A stretch of DNA of 61,410 nt from Bacteroidales bacterium (GTDB lineage: Bacteria; Bacteroidota; Bacteroidia; Bacteroidales; UBA932): positions 1 to 61,410 of the forward strand of contig JAFROX010000003.1 in assembly GCA_017429475.1 (NCBI GenBank), read 5' to 3'. The notes below the pieces were generated by a model. That model made no database searches, was not told the DNA's origin, and saw only the letters and a list, made by a program, of their open reading frames with translations. Shown here piece by piece: positions 1 to 7,309 of this stretch (position 1 is its first letter; each line of letters starts with the position of its first letter). The position numbers were made by a program, and so were the translations under genes.

Positions 1-38
1 CTGCAGAGAGGAGTGGAATCCTCTCTGTGGACGAATAA
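1..38 (+). other. 23S-5S rRNA spacer with hairpin
   Basis: The window opens inside the transcribed spacer upstream of 5S rRNA. A perfect 8-bp stem (AGAGAGGA at 5-12, TCCTCTCT at 19-26) forms a hairpin that is probably a processing signal. No 23S 3' end is visible, so that gene lies just outside the window. Confidence 0.6.
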
Positions 39-148
39 GGCGGTTATAGCGGTGAGGATCCACCTCAAACCATTCCGAACTGAGAAGTTAAGCTCACTTG
101 CGCCGATGATACTGCGATACCATGTGGGAAAGTAGGAAGCCGCCGTCT
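39..148 (+). rRNA. rrf: 5S ribosomal RNA
   Basis: A complete 5S rRNA of about 110 nt. The 5' end AGGCGG pairs with the 3' end CCGCCGTCT to close helix I. The conserved internal stretch CCATTCCGAACTGAGAAGTTAA (positions 79-101) and the 3' GATACCATGTGGGAAAGTAGG block are diagnostic of 5S. It lies last in its rRNA operon and is followed immediately by a strong terminator. The exact ends are set by helix I pairing and may be off by one or two bases. Confidence 0.96.
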
Positions 149-198
149 TCAAACGAGCCCTGTCAGGAGAGCCTGACAGGGCTTTTTCGTTTGAAGAC
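145..198 (+). terminator. Rho-independent terminator of the upstream rRNA operon
   Basis: A perfect 11-bp stem (GCCCTGTCAGG 157-167, CCTGACAGGGC 172-182) with a 4-nt loop is followed by TTTTT at 183-187. The flanks are also complementary: GTCTTCAAACGA upstream pairs with TCGTTTGAAGAC downstream, apart from the bulged T tract. The longer outer stem may stabilise the rRNA 3' end. Confidence 0.93.
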
Positions 199-204
199 GC
201 CATT

Positions 205-392
205 GCTGCCCGCCTTGTTCGCAGAAAGCAAGGCCTTCGGGGGGTTCCGTGAGCCTTCGGCTCACTTCAATCCCTCCCAACACCATCATCGTCATCGCTG
301 CGCGATAACTCGCTGTCGTCGGGTCCCTCCCGCTCTGCGTGCCGCGGGTGGCCAGCCCCCGCTCAGGCCTTCTTTCTGCTGTGGCGGGCAGC
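205..392. repeat. Long imperfect inverted repeat
   Basis: GCTGCCCGCC (205-214) is matched by GGCGGGCAGC (383-392), and inside it GCAGAAAG (221-228) is matched by CTTTCTGC (372-379). The palindromic AAGGCCTT core lies at 230-237 and the related AGGCCTT at 365-371. The arms bracket about 130 bp containing two smaller hairpins (249-265 and 294-306). It could be a degenerate miniature element or a structured RNA. I cannot tell which. Confidence 0.5.
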
Positions 393-427
393 TGCCAGAA
401 CAGATTCAAAGGTAGATTCCGGTTCAA

Positions 428-550
428 GTGTACAAGGTCTGCAAAAATGAGACATACCTTGTACACTTTCATTTTGCAAGATGTTAAGTATCAGGGCTTT
501 GCAAATTCGTTCTGTGCAAGGTCTGCCTTGTTTTTGCAGACCTTGTACAC
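428..550. repeat. Perfect 20-bp inverted repeat with related inner copies
   Basis: GTGTACAAGGTCTGCAAAAA at 428-447 is exactly reverse-complemented at 531-550. Between the arms are partial copies of the same words: CCTTGTACAC at 457-466 and GCAAGGTCTGCC at 516-527. The arms are 83 bp apart. A perfect 20-bp match is very unlikely by chance and suggests a miniature mobile element or a strong RNA fold. Confidence 0.75.
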
Positions 551-557
551 CTAGGAA

Positions 558-622
558 GAAGTTATCCTCGGCAGGTAAAAGGGAGACTGTCCAAATCTCC
601 TTGCCTGCCGGGAGATAACTTC
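558..622. repeat. Hairpin-forming inverted repeat
   Basis: GAAGTTATC (558-566) pairs with GATAACTTC (614-622). Inside, CGGCAGG (569-575) pairs with CCTGCCG (604-610), and GGAGA (582-586) can pair with TCTCC (596-600). Together these form one 65-nt stem-loop with small internal loops. Confidence 0.65.
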
Positions 623-644
623 ATTCTCTTTCTGCTGCCTGTGC

Positions 645-763
645 GGGCAAGGTGTGCCAAAGTGCGCCCCACCTTGCCCACTCTAAATCCCTATATCTTT
701 GATTTGTAGTAGCTTGCGAAATAATGTTGGGCAAGGTGTGCGCCAAAATATCCCACCTTGCCC
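645..763. repeat. Two tandem copies of a GGGCAAGGTG/CACCTTGCCC hairpin
   Basis: GGGCAAGGTG at 645-654 pairs with CACCTTGCCC at 670-679. The same pair recurs at 729-738 and 754-763. Both loops contain GTGCGCC-like sequence, so the units are duplicated rather than coincidental. The CAAGGT word is shared with the 428-550 repeat, suggesting a common family of elements. Confidence 0.65.
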
Positions 764-814
764 GTGATAACCAGATAATTACTACCTTTAACAAGAATCT
801 AAAGAGTAATTGCT

Positions 815-1246
815 ATGAGCATTGCTGATGCATTTGAAAAGGCTTTTCAGCGCAAGAAGGAGAAAGGCTGGGAGAAGATATATGTTGTGGTAGATATTCA
901 CGACACGATCCTGCGAGCCTGCTATGACAAGGCCGAGGCATATGACTATTTCCCTTATGCCAAAGAGGCCCTGCAGATAATGTCCTATCGTGACGATATA
1001 TGCCTTATTCTCTGGAGCGGCAGTCCCATCGAAGTCCTGGAAACATACCGCAACCGCTTCGCCGTCGACGGCATCCGTTTCGAGTATATCAATGAAAACC
1101 CCGAAGTCTCTAACAGCGCCTTCCAGAACTTCGACAAGAAACTCTACTTCAACGTCGGCATCGACGACCGCTTCGGTTTCGATCCCGATTCCGACTGGGA
1201 GAAAGTGATAGAGGCCTTAATCGAATATACTGACGGAATCTTTTAG
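815..1246 (+). CDS. Small HAD-fold hydrolase-like protein with altered motif I
   Basis: A 143-residue soluble protein with the layout of a minimal HAD-superfamily phosphatase. Motif I is VVVDIHDT (residues 24-31), in which Asp27 would be the nucleophile. The usual second Asp (DxD) is His29, directly followed by Asp30. A motif II-like LILWSGS lies near residue 68, and GIDDRFGFD near 120 resembles the acidic motif IV. No cap domain fits in this length. It stands alone, without an obvious operon partner, between the repeat region and an AT-rich block. Substrate is unknown, and the altered DxD makes activity uncertain. The ATG start is unambiguous and preceded by a weak -7 box (TACCTTTA). Confidence 0.7.
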   Translation: MSIADAFEKAFQRKKEKGWEKIYVVVDIHDTILRACYDKAEAYDYFPYAKEALQIMSYRDDICLILWSGSPIEVLETYRNRFAVDGIRFEYINENPEVSNSAFQNFDKKLYFNVGIDDRFGFDPDSDWEKVIEALIEYTDGIF

Positions 1247-1340
1247 GTCAATAGCAGATTTGTCAGCTATAGTATCTTGATTATGAGATTATTATCTTTA
1301 GACCTGCCTTCTTGAAAATGGTCCTCTAATAAATAATTAA

Positions 1341-2861
1341 TTAATTGGTAGGGATTATTATTACTTGTCCAGTTTTAAGGTCTACAGATGTAAGATGGTT
1401 TGCTCTTAATATGAGAGCCGGATCAACACCATATTTCTTTGCAATAGAATACAAGTTCTCGTTCCACTTAACCTTGTGTGTTAATAGTTCATCTGTATCT
1501 CTTAAAACATGAGAATCAGAGTTATCGCTACTAATAATTGGGGCGTTCTCTTCATCTTTCTGATACACAGGCTCAGCGTTCATGGGCTCCGCTCCTTTAT
1601 GGTATGGGATTAGCAGATACATGCCCACTATCAAACCGCTTTCCAAAGCGTCCTTGTTTGTATCGTACAATTCCTGCTGAGTCACGTCGTAATATCGGCA
1701 GATAGAATGTATGGTCTCACTGGAGAGAACTTTGTGCAAGTAGTACGATACTCCGTCCCTCTGAATTATGACTTCGGAAGTATCGATGGGGATTGCCTTC
1801 TTTTGCCCCGACATAGATTCGATATCTGTATCTAGATAATTGTTTTTTAACTCTTCTTCATATAGGAAATTACTATTCTTCAATTCTATTTCAGATAGCA
1901 TTGTCGAGACATCCTCATATTGTGGATGGTACCATTGTTTTAATGAAAAATAGTCACTTAGCTCCGGATCTTTAAATATTCTGCCATGACGAGCAAAAAT
2001 AGTGTTGCGTAATAATCTAAGTTCGCTTGTTGACAATCCTTGAATATCCTTCTCAGTCAAAACTCTCTCAGATACAGGATAATCATCCAAGGATTCAATA
2101 ACTATAGATTCAATGGAGTTTGTATCTGATTGATCATTTTGAATAATCTCTTCAATTTCTTTATTGTTGGTTTCTATACCGTCAAACATTGAGTTGTTTA
2201 TATATCTTCTATTTATTTGTTCCTCTAACTCAATGCGGCGTCCTCTTGGTAGTTTTTTTATCGCATTGGAGATAATATTATGAAACTCCCGAGGTGAATC
2301 TATTTTATATTGAACTGTAACATTGGATTCGTCGTGATGTAAAAAAAATTCAACATACCAGTCAGTATGAGTTACAGGGTTGGCGCTACATGTTATTTCT
2401 AGAATACGAGCATTGTTCCAGCGTGCGGTAATAAGTATAGGATAATAGTCTTCGTATTTACAAATTCCAAAAGAAAAATCATCCAATTTTCCGGTTCTAT
2501 TTCTAACATAATACTTTCCGGATCTATGATAATATGGATTGGCTTCGAATGACAATGACTGGTTCTCGGCATCATGAGTCATTTTAGCATCACCAATCAT
2601 TTTTTCATGAACATAGGAAGGCGCATCTGAGAAATAAACAAGCTCTTCATAACTACTCCATCTAATATCCTTGCCTTCTATATAATGCACAAGTGCTTCA
2701 TAGGCTTTATAAGCGACATCGGCCTCCGTGTCTAAAGTGGATTCAAGCGTATATAATTCCTTATCAGATGAACCTCTCTTGCATGAAGCTACACTAACAG
2801 CAAGAATAATTATGAAAAATGTAATTAAAACGTTAGTCGTAATAGTCTTTTGCAGTTTCAT
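1341..2861 (-). CDS. Lipoprotein with YARHG domain and two C-terminal LysM domains
   Basis: A 506-residue protein beginning with a lipoprotein signal (hydrophobic residues 11-25, lipobox VASC with Cys27). The N-terminal half (about 30-250) is unrecognised. A YARHG domain follows (about 268-345, core TIFARHGRIF), a module found in extracytoplasmic bacterial proteins. Two LysM-type modules follow, at about 372-420 (YYLHKVLSSETIHSICRYY) and 459-505 (THKVKWNENLYSIAKKYGV), ending in VIIIPTN. LysM usually binds peptidoglycan or other GlcNAc polymers, so a role at the cell wall is inferred. The gene is strikingly AT-rich beside its flanks, suggesting recent acquisition. No partner gene is clear. Confidence 0.85.
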   Translation of the reverse strand: MKLQKTITTNVLITFFIIILAVSVASCKRGSSDKELYTLESTLDTEADVAYKAYEALVHYIEGKDIRWSSYEELVYFSDAPSYVHEKMIGDAKMTHDAENQSLSFEANPYYHRSGKYYVRNRTGKLDDFSFGICKYEDYYPILITARWNNARILEITCSANPVTHTDWYVEFFLHHDESNVTVQYKIDSPREFHNIISNAIKKLPRGRRIELEEQINRRYINNSMFDGIETNNKEIEEIIQNDQSDTNSIESIVIESLDDYPVSERVLTEKDIQGLSTSELRLLRNTIFARHGRIFKDPELSDYFSLKQWYHPQYEDVSTMLSEIELKNSNFLYEEELKNNYLDTDIESMSGQKKAIPIDTSEVIIQRDGVSYYLHKVLSSETIHSICRYYDVTQQELYDTNKDALESGLIVGMYLLIPYHKGAEPMNAEPVYQKDEENAPIISSDNSDSHVLRDTDELLTHKVKWNENLYSIAKKYGVDPALILRANHLTSVDLKTGQVIIIPTN

Positions 2862-2920
2862 GAGACAACGGGATTATAATTCTTTATGCATCTATTAGAA
2901 ATGATATAGTCTTGCATTCG

Positions 2921-3064
2921 TGAAAGAAATGTAGTGCTATCCGTCTTTTTATTTATATCAGATCGTCCATTTTGTAACTGGGACGTGCAGTTATGGGATT
3001 AAGTATTAATATCATCTTTCTGTACATTCCAAGAAATAGGAAAACAGACGTGCACTACCTTTCA
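2921..3064. repeat. Imperfect inverted repeat in an AT-rich gap
   Basis: TGAAAG-AAAT-GTAGTGC (2921-2937) faces GCACTAC-CTTTCA (3052-3064), the first arm carrying a 4-nt bulge. CGTCT (2942-2946) and AGACG (3046-3050) extend the pairing. The structure fills most of the 245-bp gap between the genes ending at 3107 and starting at 2861. It could be a decayed miniature element. Confidence 0.45.
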
Positions 3065-3106
3065 TTATGTTTCTCGATAATTGAGATTCTAAAAACGAGA
3101 ACATAC

Positions 3107-3490
3107 CTACATCTTTGTGTAATAACCAGAATATGAGGTGAATTTCTCAGAAAGATGAACAGTAATCATACTTCCATCACGTCGGCTTTTTATCTTTCCT
3201 ACGCGTTCGCCAGATAAGTTAACAAGTTTATTGTCTGATAGTTGATAAGAACCCGCAGACATTGTGACTCCACTATCAGTATCGTATTTCATAACGTGAA
3301 CAGTCGAGCCAGTCCTCTGTAACTTGCAAGTATAAGTACCTTGGCTACTTTTATATGTGGCTCCTTCAATTAAACGTCCGTTAATATCCGAATAATAATG
3401 ATGGCATACTATAAATGGAAATATCAACACAATGATTAATAGAGATATTGTTTTAATAGCTGCTTTTTGTTGATTGCCCAAGTAATTCAT
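3107..3490 (-). CDS. Hypothetical membrane-anchored protein
   Basis: A 127-residue protein I do not recognise. A single hydrophobic segment (about residues 13-30) anchors or exports it. The remainder is polar, alternating and probably beta-rich, with Gly/Ser turns (SSGTYTCK-like patterns), as in small lipocalin-like or secreted beta domains. It is last of three closely packed minus-strand genes (3865-4371, 3493-3864, 3107-3490), with 2 bp to the preceding stop, so the three are probably co-transcribed. Base composition is low GC, like its neighbours. Confidence 0.6.
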   Translation of the reverse strand: MNYLGNQQKAAIKTISLLIIVLIFPFIVCHHYYSDINGRLIEGATYKSSQGTYTCKLQRTGSTVHVMKYDTDSGVTMSAGSYQLSDNKLVNLSGERVGKIKSRRDGSMITVHLSEKFTSYSGYYTKM

Positions 3491-3492
3491 AA

Positions 3493-3864
3493 TTAGCTAA
3501 TATTTATAGAGTTGGATTTTTGTTTTAATTCTGATACTATTTTTTTTGCATCTTTTCTAAGGATAAAGAGGCTTTTACTCCTTCTTAATATAAAATAAAC
3601 AAGAACTGAACATATCAAAGCAGGTGCAAAAGACCATATAGTAGAATATACAATTAGAATTGCCAAACAGATTAAGAGCAGTCTTGAAGGATTATGAATG
3701 GCTCTATCAATCTTCTCATTTTTTTCGATTTGAGATACAATGGAATCAACATTATAATGAGATGGAATTGATTGAATAAAGTCACATATCGGCGTTAAAT
3801 GAGGATTTTTTATATTGTCTTTAATTGATTGTATTTGAGGGATTTTATCTGGATCGGTAATCAA
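3493..3864 (-). CDS. Hypothetical protein with two transmembrane helices
   Basis: A 123-residue protein of unknown function. Residues about 61-92 (LLLICLAILIVYSTIWSFAP onward) form one long or two short membrane helices. The N-terminus is polar and the C-terminus is basic (RRSKSLFILRKDAKK). The only frame-compatible start is TTG, abutting the stop of the upstream gene (TGA TTG). An ATG four bases upstream is out of frame and soon stops. That arrangement suggests translational coupling with the gene at 3865-4371. Confidence 0.55.
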   Translation of the reverse strand: MITDPDKIPQIQSIKDNIKNPHLTPICDFIQSIPSHYNVDSIVSQIEKNEKIDRAIHNPSRLLLICLAILIVYSTIWSFAPALICSVLVYFILRRSKSLFILRKDAKKIVSELKQKSNSINIS

Positions 3865-4371
3865 TCATTTAAGGTTCTTAATATCAGTAAAATCAATTAA
3901 ATCAAATGCTAACTTTCGTTTGGCTTCAGTTTGAGACTCAGCCAAGTGAGTTGGAGAAGCCTGCCCCCAAATTATGGGAATAAAATCCTCGTCTGTATAT
4001 TTATATTGAACTCCATTTTTATCTATTATTGTCCTGTGGTAAGGCACCTTTTGATAATTAGATATACCTGCATATTCGTAATAATCTTCATTATCTCTCT
4101 TTTCATAATAGAATAAGATAAGTGCCATAGAGTCATCGGAATTTCTACCTAAATTATTAACGGATATCCATCGGCTAATACCATCTGAATAAATAGAACC
4201 ATTTTTATAATAACATATATCTACCGGTAATACCTGATCCCCGTCGTTAAACAAATTGCCAATACGAACGAATTGTGCAGAACTATCTTTGTATTCACCA
4301 CACAAAACCCCAAATCGAAACCCTCCATCTTGATGGCGGATTATATTAAATACTGTTTTTTGTTTTTCCAT
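3865..4371 (-). CDS. Hypothetical protein, first of a three-gene AT-rich cluster
   Basis: A 168-residue soluble protein rich in aromatic residues and Asp/Asn (CYYKNGSIYSDGISRWIS, YYEKRDNEDYYEYAG). There is no signal peptide or membrane segment and no motif I recognise. It is probably a beta-rich globular protein. It appears to head a cluster with the two small membrane proteins downstream. No nearby toxin, nuclease or mobility gene explains its role. Confidence 0.55.
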   Translation of the reverse strand: MEKQKTVFNIIRHQDGGFRFGVLCGEYKDSSAQFVRIGNLFNDGDQVLPVDICYYKNGSIYSDGISRWISVNNLGRNSDDSMALILFYYEKRDNEDYYEYAGISNYQKVPYHRTIIDKNGVQYKYTDEDFIPIIWGQASPTHLAESQTEAKRKLAFDLIDFTDIKNLK

Positions 4372-4492
4372 ATAGATGTTGAATTATTATAGAAGTAAAG
4401 AAATTGTTATGAGTAAGGTATGCCAGACAAATTGAGGTAAGGAAATAATTTATTATTAGAAGTATTATGATTTGATAAAAAACGTAACATAA

Positions 4493-5086
4493 CTATCTCT
4501 CCCAAATCCGGAATTCCCATAGCATTGGACAAAGATTGTTTTTATGGCTGACAGAACGAAGGCGATTTTGATAATCTATGTACTCCTTTTCATCCATTCT
4601 GCTCCACCTGATATCTGGTCTTTTTAAGTGGAAACCGTCAGATGCGATATCTATGACGATGGAATCTATTGGCGCATGTAAGAATTTGAAATACTCTGAA
4701 GTGAATGCCCTATTAATTACGGAAAGATATTTAAAAGTCATATTTACCCATTTCTGTGCTTGCCCATAATAGATTTTAATACCCTTATCCGAATAAATCT
4801 TTATGATTGCGCGGCATAAATCCCTATGCCAATTATCAAAAACAACTTGATTGATAGCATCTTTACTTTTGATGTCTTTTATAGAGGCAATGATTGTGTC
4901 AACAACCCTTTGACGCAGTTCTTTTTTTTGTTTTACCGAAATGGTTTTACTCTTTTTGAATTCTATTGTTCTATTTAGGTCCAAGTATGCTGTATTTGCT
5001 GCAGTGTGGACAGGGCTATCAACTTTGCCAAAATACGCATTCAGTAAAAAAGAGGTAACATCCCTTTCCCTCAATAGATTCTTCAT
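4493..5086 (-). CDS. Hypothetical protein, about 200 residues
   Basis: A 197-residue, mostly helical, Lys/Arg-rich soluble protein of unknown function. A conserved-looking core is YGQAQKWVNMTFKYLSVI (about residues 107-124), followed by FLHAPIDSIVIDIA and a C-terminal segment ending RIWER. Similar stand-alone proteins occur in variable regions of many bacteria, but I cannot assign a role. It starts 45 bp from a 28-bp sequence (5131-5158) also found upstream of the gene at 7310-7891, so expression may be co-regulated with that gene. Composition is AT-rich. Confidence 0.6.
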   Translation of the reverse strand: MKNLLRERDVTSFLLNAYFGKVDSPVHTAANTAYLDLNRTIEFKKSKTISVKQKKELRQRVVDTIIASIKDIKSKDAINQVVFDNWHRDLCRAIIKIYSDKGIKIYYGQAQKWVNMTFKYLSVINRAFTSEYFKFLHAPIDSIVIDIASDGFHLKRPDIRWSRMDEKEYIDYQNRLRSVSHKNNLCPMLWEFRIWER

Positions 5087-5130
5087 ATAATCAGACTTAT
5101 ATTTTTAACAAAATAAAGCAACCAATACGC

Positions 5131-5158
5131 TTCAGTCAAGTTCACAATGGTCCAAATG
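5131..5158 (-). promoter_or_regulatory. 28-bp upstream motif, copy 1
   Basis: On the + strand this reads TTCAGTCAAGT, six variable bases, then TGGTCCAAATG. The same 28-bp block with about five changes occurs at 7922-7949. Each copy lies 30-45 bp upstream of a minus-strand gene. On the minus strand the block starts CATTTGGACC, containing a TTTG that could serve as the -33 element. Confidence 0.5.
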
Positions 5159-5162
5159 CATA

Positions 5163-5194
5163 CAAAAGAAAACCAGAGGTGAATGTCTCTGGTT
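5163..5194 (-). terminator. Terminator after the protein kinase gene
   Basis: On the minus strand an 8-bp stem (AACCAGAG/CTCTGGTT, + coordinates 5187-5194 and 5171-5178) with an 8-nt loop is followed by TTTTCTTTTG. It lies 40 bp beyond the kinase stop codon. Confidence 0.75.
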
Positions 5195-5233
5195 GAGATG
5201 ATTATAGCTGACTTGGAGTATTAGGATGGAGGC

Positions 5234-6307
5234 TTACTCAAACAACTCCGTGGCCTGGCGGAAGAGTTCGTCGATGAGGGTGGTGTCGGTTGTTTGAGAA
5301 GCGGATTTTTGCGGCTGGGTTTTCTTGGCAGCAGGCGTTGCAGAGGGCTTGGCCGCCGGAGCTTCTTTATTCGCCGAGGAGACAGAATCTGTGGCTGGAG
5401 TGGCGATGGAGTCTATGACTGCAGAGCTATCAGGTGTAGAAGAAGTGCGGGGATTAAAAGCTGAATCCGGAGCAGGAGAGGCCGGGGTTTTGCTATCCTG
5501 CCTGCTGAATAGCAGGGCTAATCCCACTAATGCAATAACCAATGCAACAATTGCCAAAGGCCAGAAAATGTTGCGGCCTTTCAGGACTTTCTCCACTTCA
5601 GTGACTGATGTGTAGCGGTCTTCTGGCTTTGCCGAGCAGAGTTTTCCGGCTACTTTGGAATACTTGCGAAAATGGAACAGCGACAGCACCATCCCAAGGG
5701 AATAGAGATCGCTGGTTATGCTGGCTTTGCCTCCAGAACGGACCTCAGGTGCTGCGTACATAGCCGTACCGGCAGGGTTCTTTAGGATTGAAGAAGAATC
5801 AGTGTCGGAAAGGCCGAAATCGATAAGCTTTACGTTGTTCCCGCTGAAAGTTATCAGTATGTTAGAAGGCTTGAGGTCGCGGTGCAGTACCTGCTTGGCA
5901 TGCATATACTGAAGTGCTGAGCATATTTCACTGACAATCTTGTCGCAGACTGTTCTGTCTCGTTTTTCGCTCGAGAGGAACGATTCAAGGTCGCATCCAT
6001 CTACCCATTCCATTTCTATGCAATTGCCCAGTTCAGCATCGTTGATGAATGCGTAGTATTCACAGATGTTTCTATGATTCAGGGAGTAACCAATCTCGAA
6101 TTCTTTGAGAATGAGTCTCTCATACAAGGGGTTGTCGCGGTACTCCTTCTTGAGGCATTTCAGAACACGGAATCTTCCTCCACGGTCGACGCGCCATATC
6201 TCGCAGTACCCTGAACGGGTGCGGCTGAGGAGTGCCATCGCCTGTGATCCCGAGGCCTGGTTGGCAGAAGGAGTGTCGAAAAACTCTGAGGAATATTCCA
6301 TGCCCAA
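5234..6307 (-). CDS. Membrane-anchored Ser/Thr protein kinase (Hanks type)
   Basis: A 357-residue kinase with a complete set of catalytic motifs: VLK (Lys50), alphaC Glu69, HRDLKPSN (142-149, catalytic Asp144), DFG (163-165) and APE (187-188). The glycine-rich loop is degenerate. One transmembrane helix follows (about 247-267). The last ~90 residues are a Pro/Ala/Ser/Thr-rich stalk predicted outside the membrane, without PASTA or other sensor domains. It is transcribed divergently from a secreted outer-membrane-type protein only 33 bp away, and lies near a DNA-binding-type protein. A shared signalling unit is plausible but not shown. The intact motifs argue for an active kinase. The target is unknown. 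Confidence 0.92.
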   Translation of the reverse strand: MGMEYSSEFFDTPSANQASGSQAMALLSRTRSGYCEIWRVDRGGRFRVLKCLKKEYRDNPLYERLILKEFEIGYSLNHRNICEYYAFINDAELGNCIEMEWVDGCDLESFLSSEKRDRTVCDKIVSEICSALQYMHAKQVLHRDLKPSNILITFSGNNVKLIDFGLSDTDSSSILKNPAGTAMYAAPEVRSGGKASITSDLYSLGMVLSLFHFRKYSKVAGKLCSAKPEDRYTSVTEVEKVLKGRNIFWPLAIVALVIALVGLALLFSRQDSKTPASPAPDSAFNPRTSSTPDSSAVIDSIATPATDSVSSANKEAPAAKPSATPAAKKTQPQKSASQTTDTTLIDELFRQATELFE

Positions 6308-6324
6308 ATATCCACGTTTTTGGC

Positions 6325-6332
6325 TACATTTG
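6325..6332 (+). promoter_or_regulatory. -7 box TACATTTG for the gene at 6341
   Basis: TACATTTG is a perfect match to the Bacteroidota -7 consensus TAnnTTTG. It ends 8 nt before the ATG at 6341, so transcription would begin at or within a few bases of the start codon. No clear -33 TTTG is seen at the right distance. Confidence 0.5.
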
Positions 6333-6340
6333 CAAAACTT

Positions 6341-7306
6341 ATGCGTAACCTCCTGTCATACATAACGTTGGCCTGCTGTCTTCTTTCGGGGCAGATCGCA
6401 TTTGCTCAAAATACTCGAATAGACAGTGCTCTCGACCGCTACGAGCAGATTTGCGACAGGTGTATTCTGCTCAGGGACCGTTCGCTTCGCGGAGATCAGA
6501 TTGCACCAGAGGAGTTGAGGTCGCTTCTGGAGCAGGTGTCAAGTCTTAGGGCAACACTGCAGGAAGGCGAAGTGAATATGTCTGCAGCCCAACGGCTGAG
6601 GTTCGAGAAAATTCGCAGCAAGTATACTGCGGCGTTCCATCCTGCTGCCGGTTCGCAGGTTGCGCCGGCAAGGGAGGTGATGGATTTGCCGACGATAGGA
6701 TGGAGGCCTTCGGCGGTGGCAGATTATCCTTCGGTGCCGACCTTGGCGGGGGAGATTCTTCGCTTCGCCCAGAATGGCACATACGCTCAGGAAACACAAG
6801 GTATTACCAGTGTCAGTTTGCAGAAGTATGAACGGCAGCGACTGCAGGTCGGAGCTTTGGCCTTGGCTGGCTGGAGGCCTGAGGCAGTGTCATACGGCGC
6901 AATGGTAACCTGCGCTGCAGGAATGTTCGGGGCTTATCTTAAAGGCAGTTCGAACTTTGTGACCGGGACAGCGGATTACAGCTGCCTCAGCAACGGCACG
7001 TCGGGTGGTAGTATTATCTGGACTACAGGTGATGAAAGACATTCGGCTTGGGCTGTAGGCGGCGGAGCGATAATCCGTCTTGCAGGCCCGCTGAGCATAT
7101 ATGCCGGTTCCGGTTATGGCAGCGCTCTGTTTTTATGGGAAGATGCCGACGGCAAATGGGCGAGGGTAGAGGATATCTCAGTGGAAGGTGTAAGTGTCGA
7201 TGCCGGCCTTATTCTTTCTGCTGGAATCATCACTGCCTCGGCAGGAGTCAGCACCATAAGGATTAAAAAACCGACCATAGAGGTCGGTGTCGGAGTCAGA
7301 TTCTAA
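6341..7306 (+). CDS. Secreted, probably outer-membrane, protein of unknown function
   Basis: A 321-residue protein starting at the ATG at 6341, where a signal peptide begins at once (MRNLLSYITLACCLLSGQIAFAQ). An in-frame TTG 21 bp upstream would put seven extra residues before the signal and overlaps the promoter box, so it is rejected. Residues about 30-100 are helical and charged. The C-terminal half alternates polar and hydrophobic residues with Gly turns and ends in GVGVRF, the terminal aromatic typical of outer-membrane barrels. It is divergent from the kinase gene and convergent with the gene ending at 7310 (3 bp gap). No catalytic motif was recognised. Confidence 0.72.
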   Translation: MRNLLSYITLACCLLSGQIAFAQNTRIDSALDRYEQICDRCILLRDRSLRGDQIAPEELRSLLEQVSSLRATLQEGEVNMSAAQRLRFEKIRSKYTAAFHPAAGSQVAPAREVMDLPTIGWRPSAVADYPSVPTLAGEILRFAQNGTYAQETQGITSVSLQKYERQRLQVGALALAGWRPEAVSYGAMVTCAAGMFGAYLKGSSNFVTGTADYSCLSNGTSGGSIIWTTGDERHSAWAVGGGAIIRLAGPLSIYAGSGYGSALFLWEDADGKWARVEDISVEGVSVDAGLILSAGIITASAGVSTIRIKKPTIEVGVGVRF

Positions 7307-7309
7307 TCG

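Larger units (their letters stand above)
199..814. other. Intergenic region after rrn, rich in inverted repeats, no convincing gene
   Basis: About 600 bp without a gene I can support. Open frames exist on both strands, but their composition is low-complexity and they overlap the 5S terminator. The region instead holds a series of inverted repeats, listed separately at 205-392, 428-550, 558-622, 645-679 and 729-763, plus a small hairpin GTGAGCC/GGCTCAC at 249-265. TACCTTTA at 783-790 is a one-mismatch -7 box for the gene at 815. Confidence 0.6.

Noticed and set aside
122-554. Open frames of 70-107 codons on both strands after the 5S gene
   Set aside because: They overlap the 5S gene and its terminator, have low-complexity composition and coincide with inverted repeats. 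No start signal or family resemblance.
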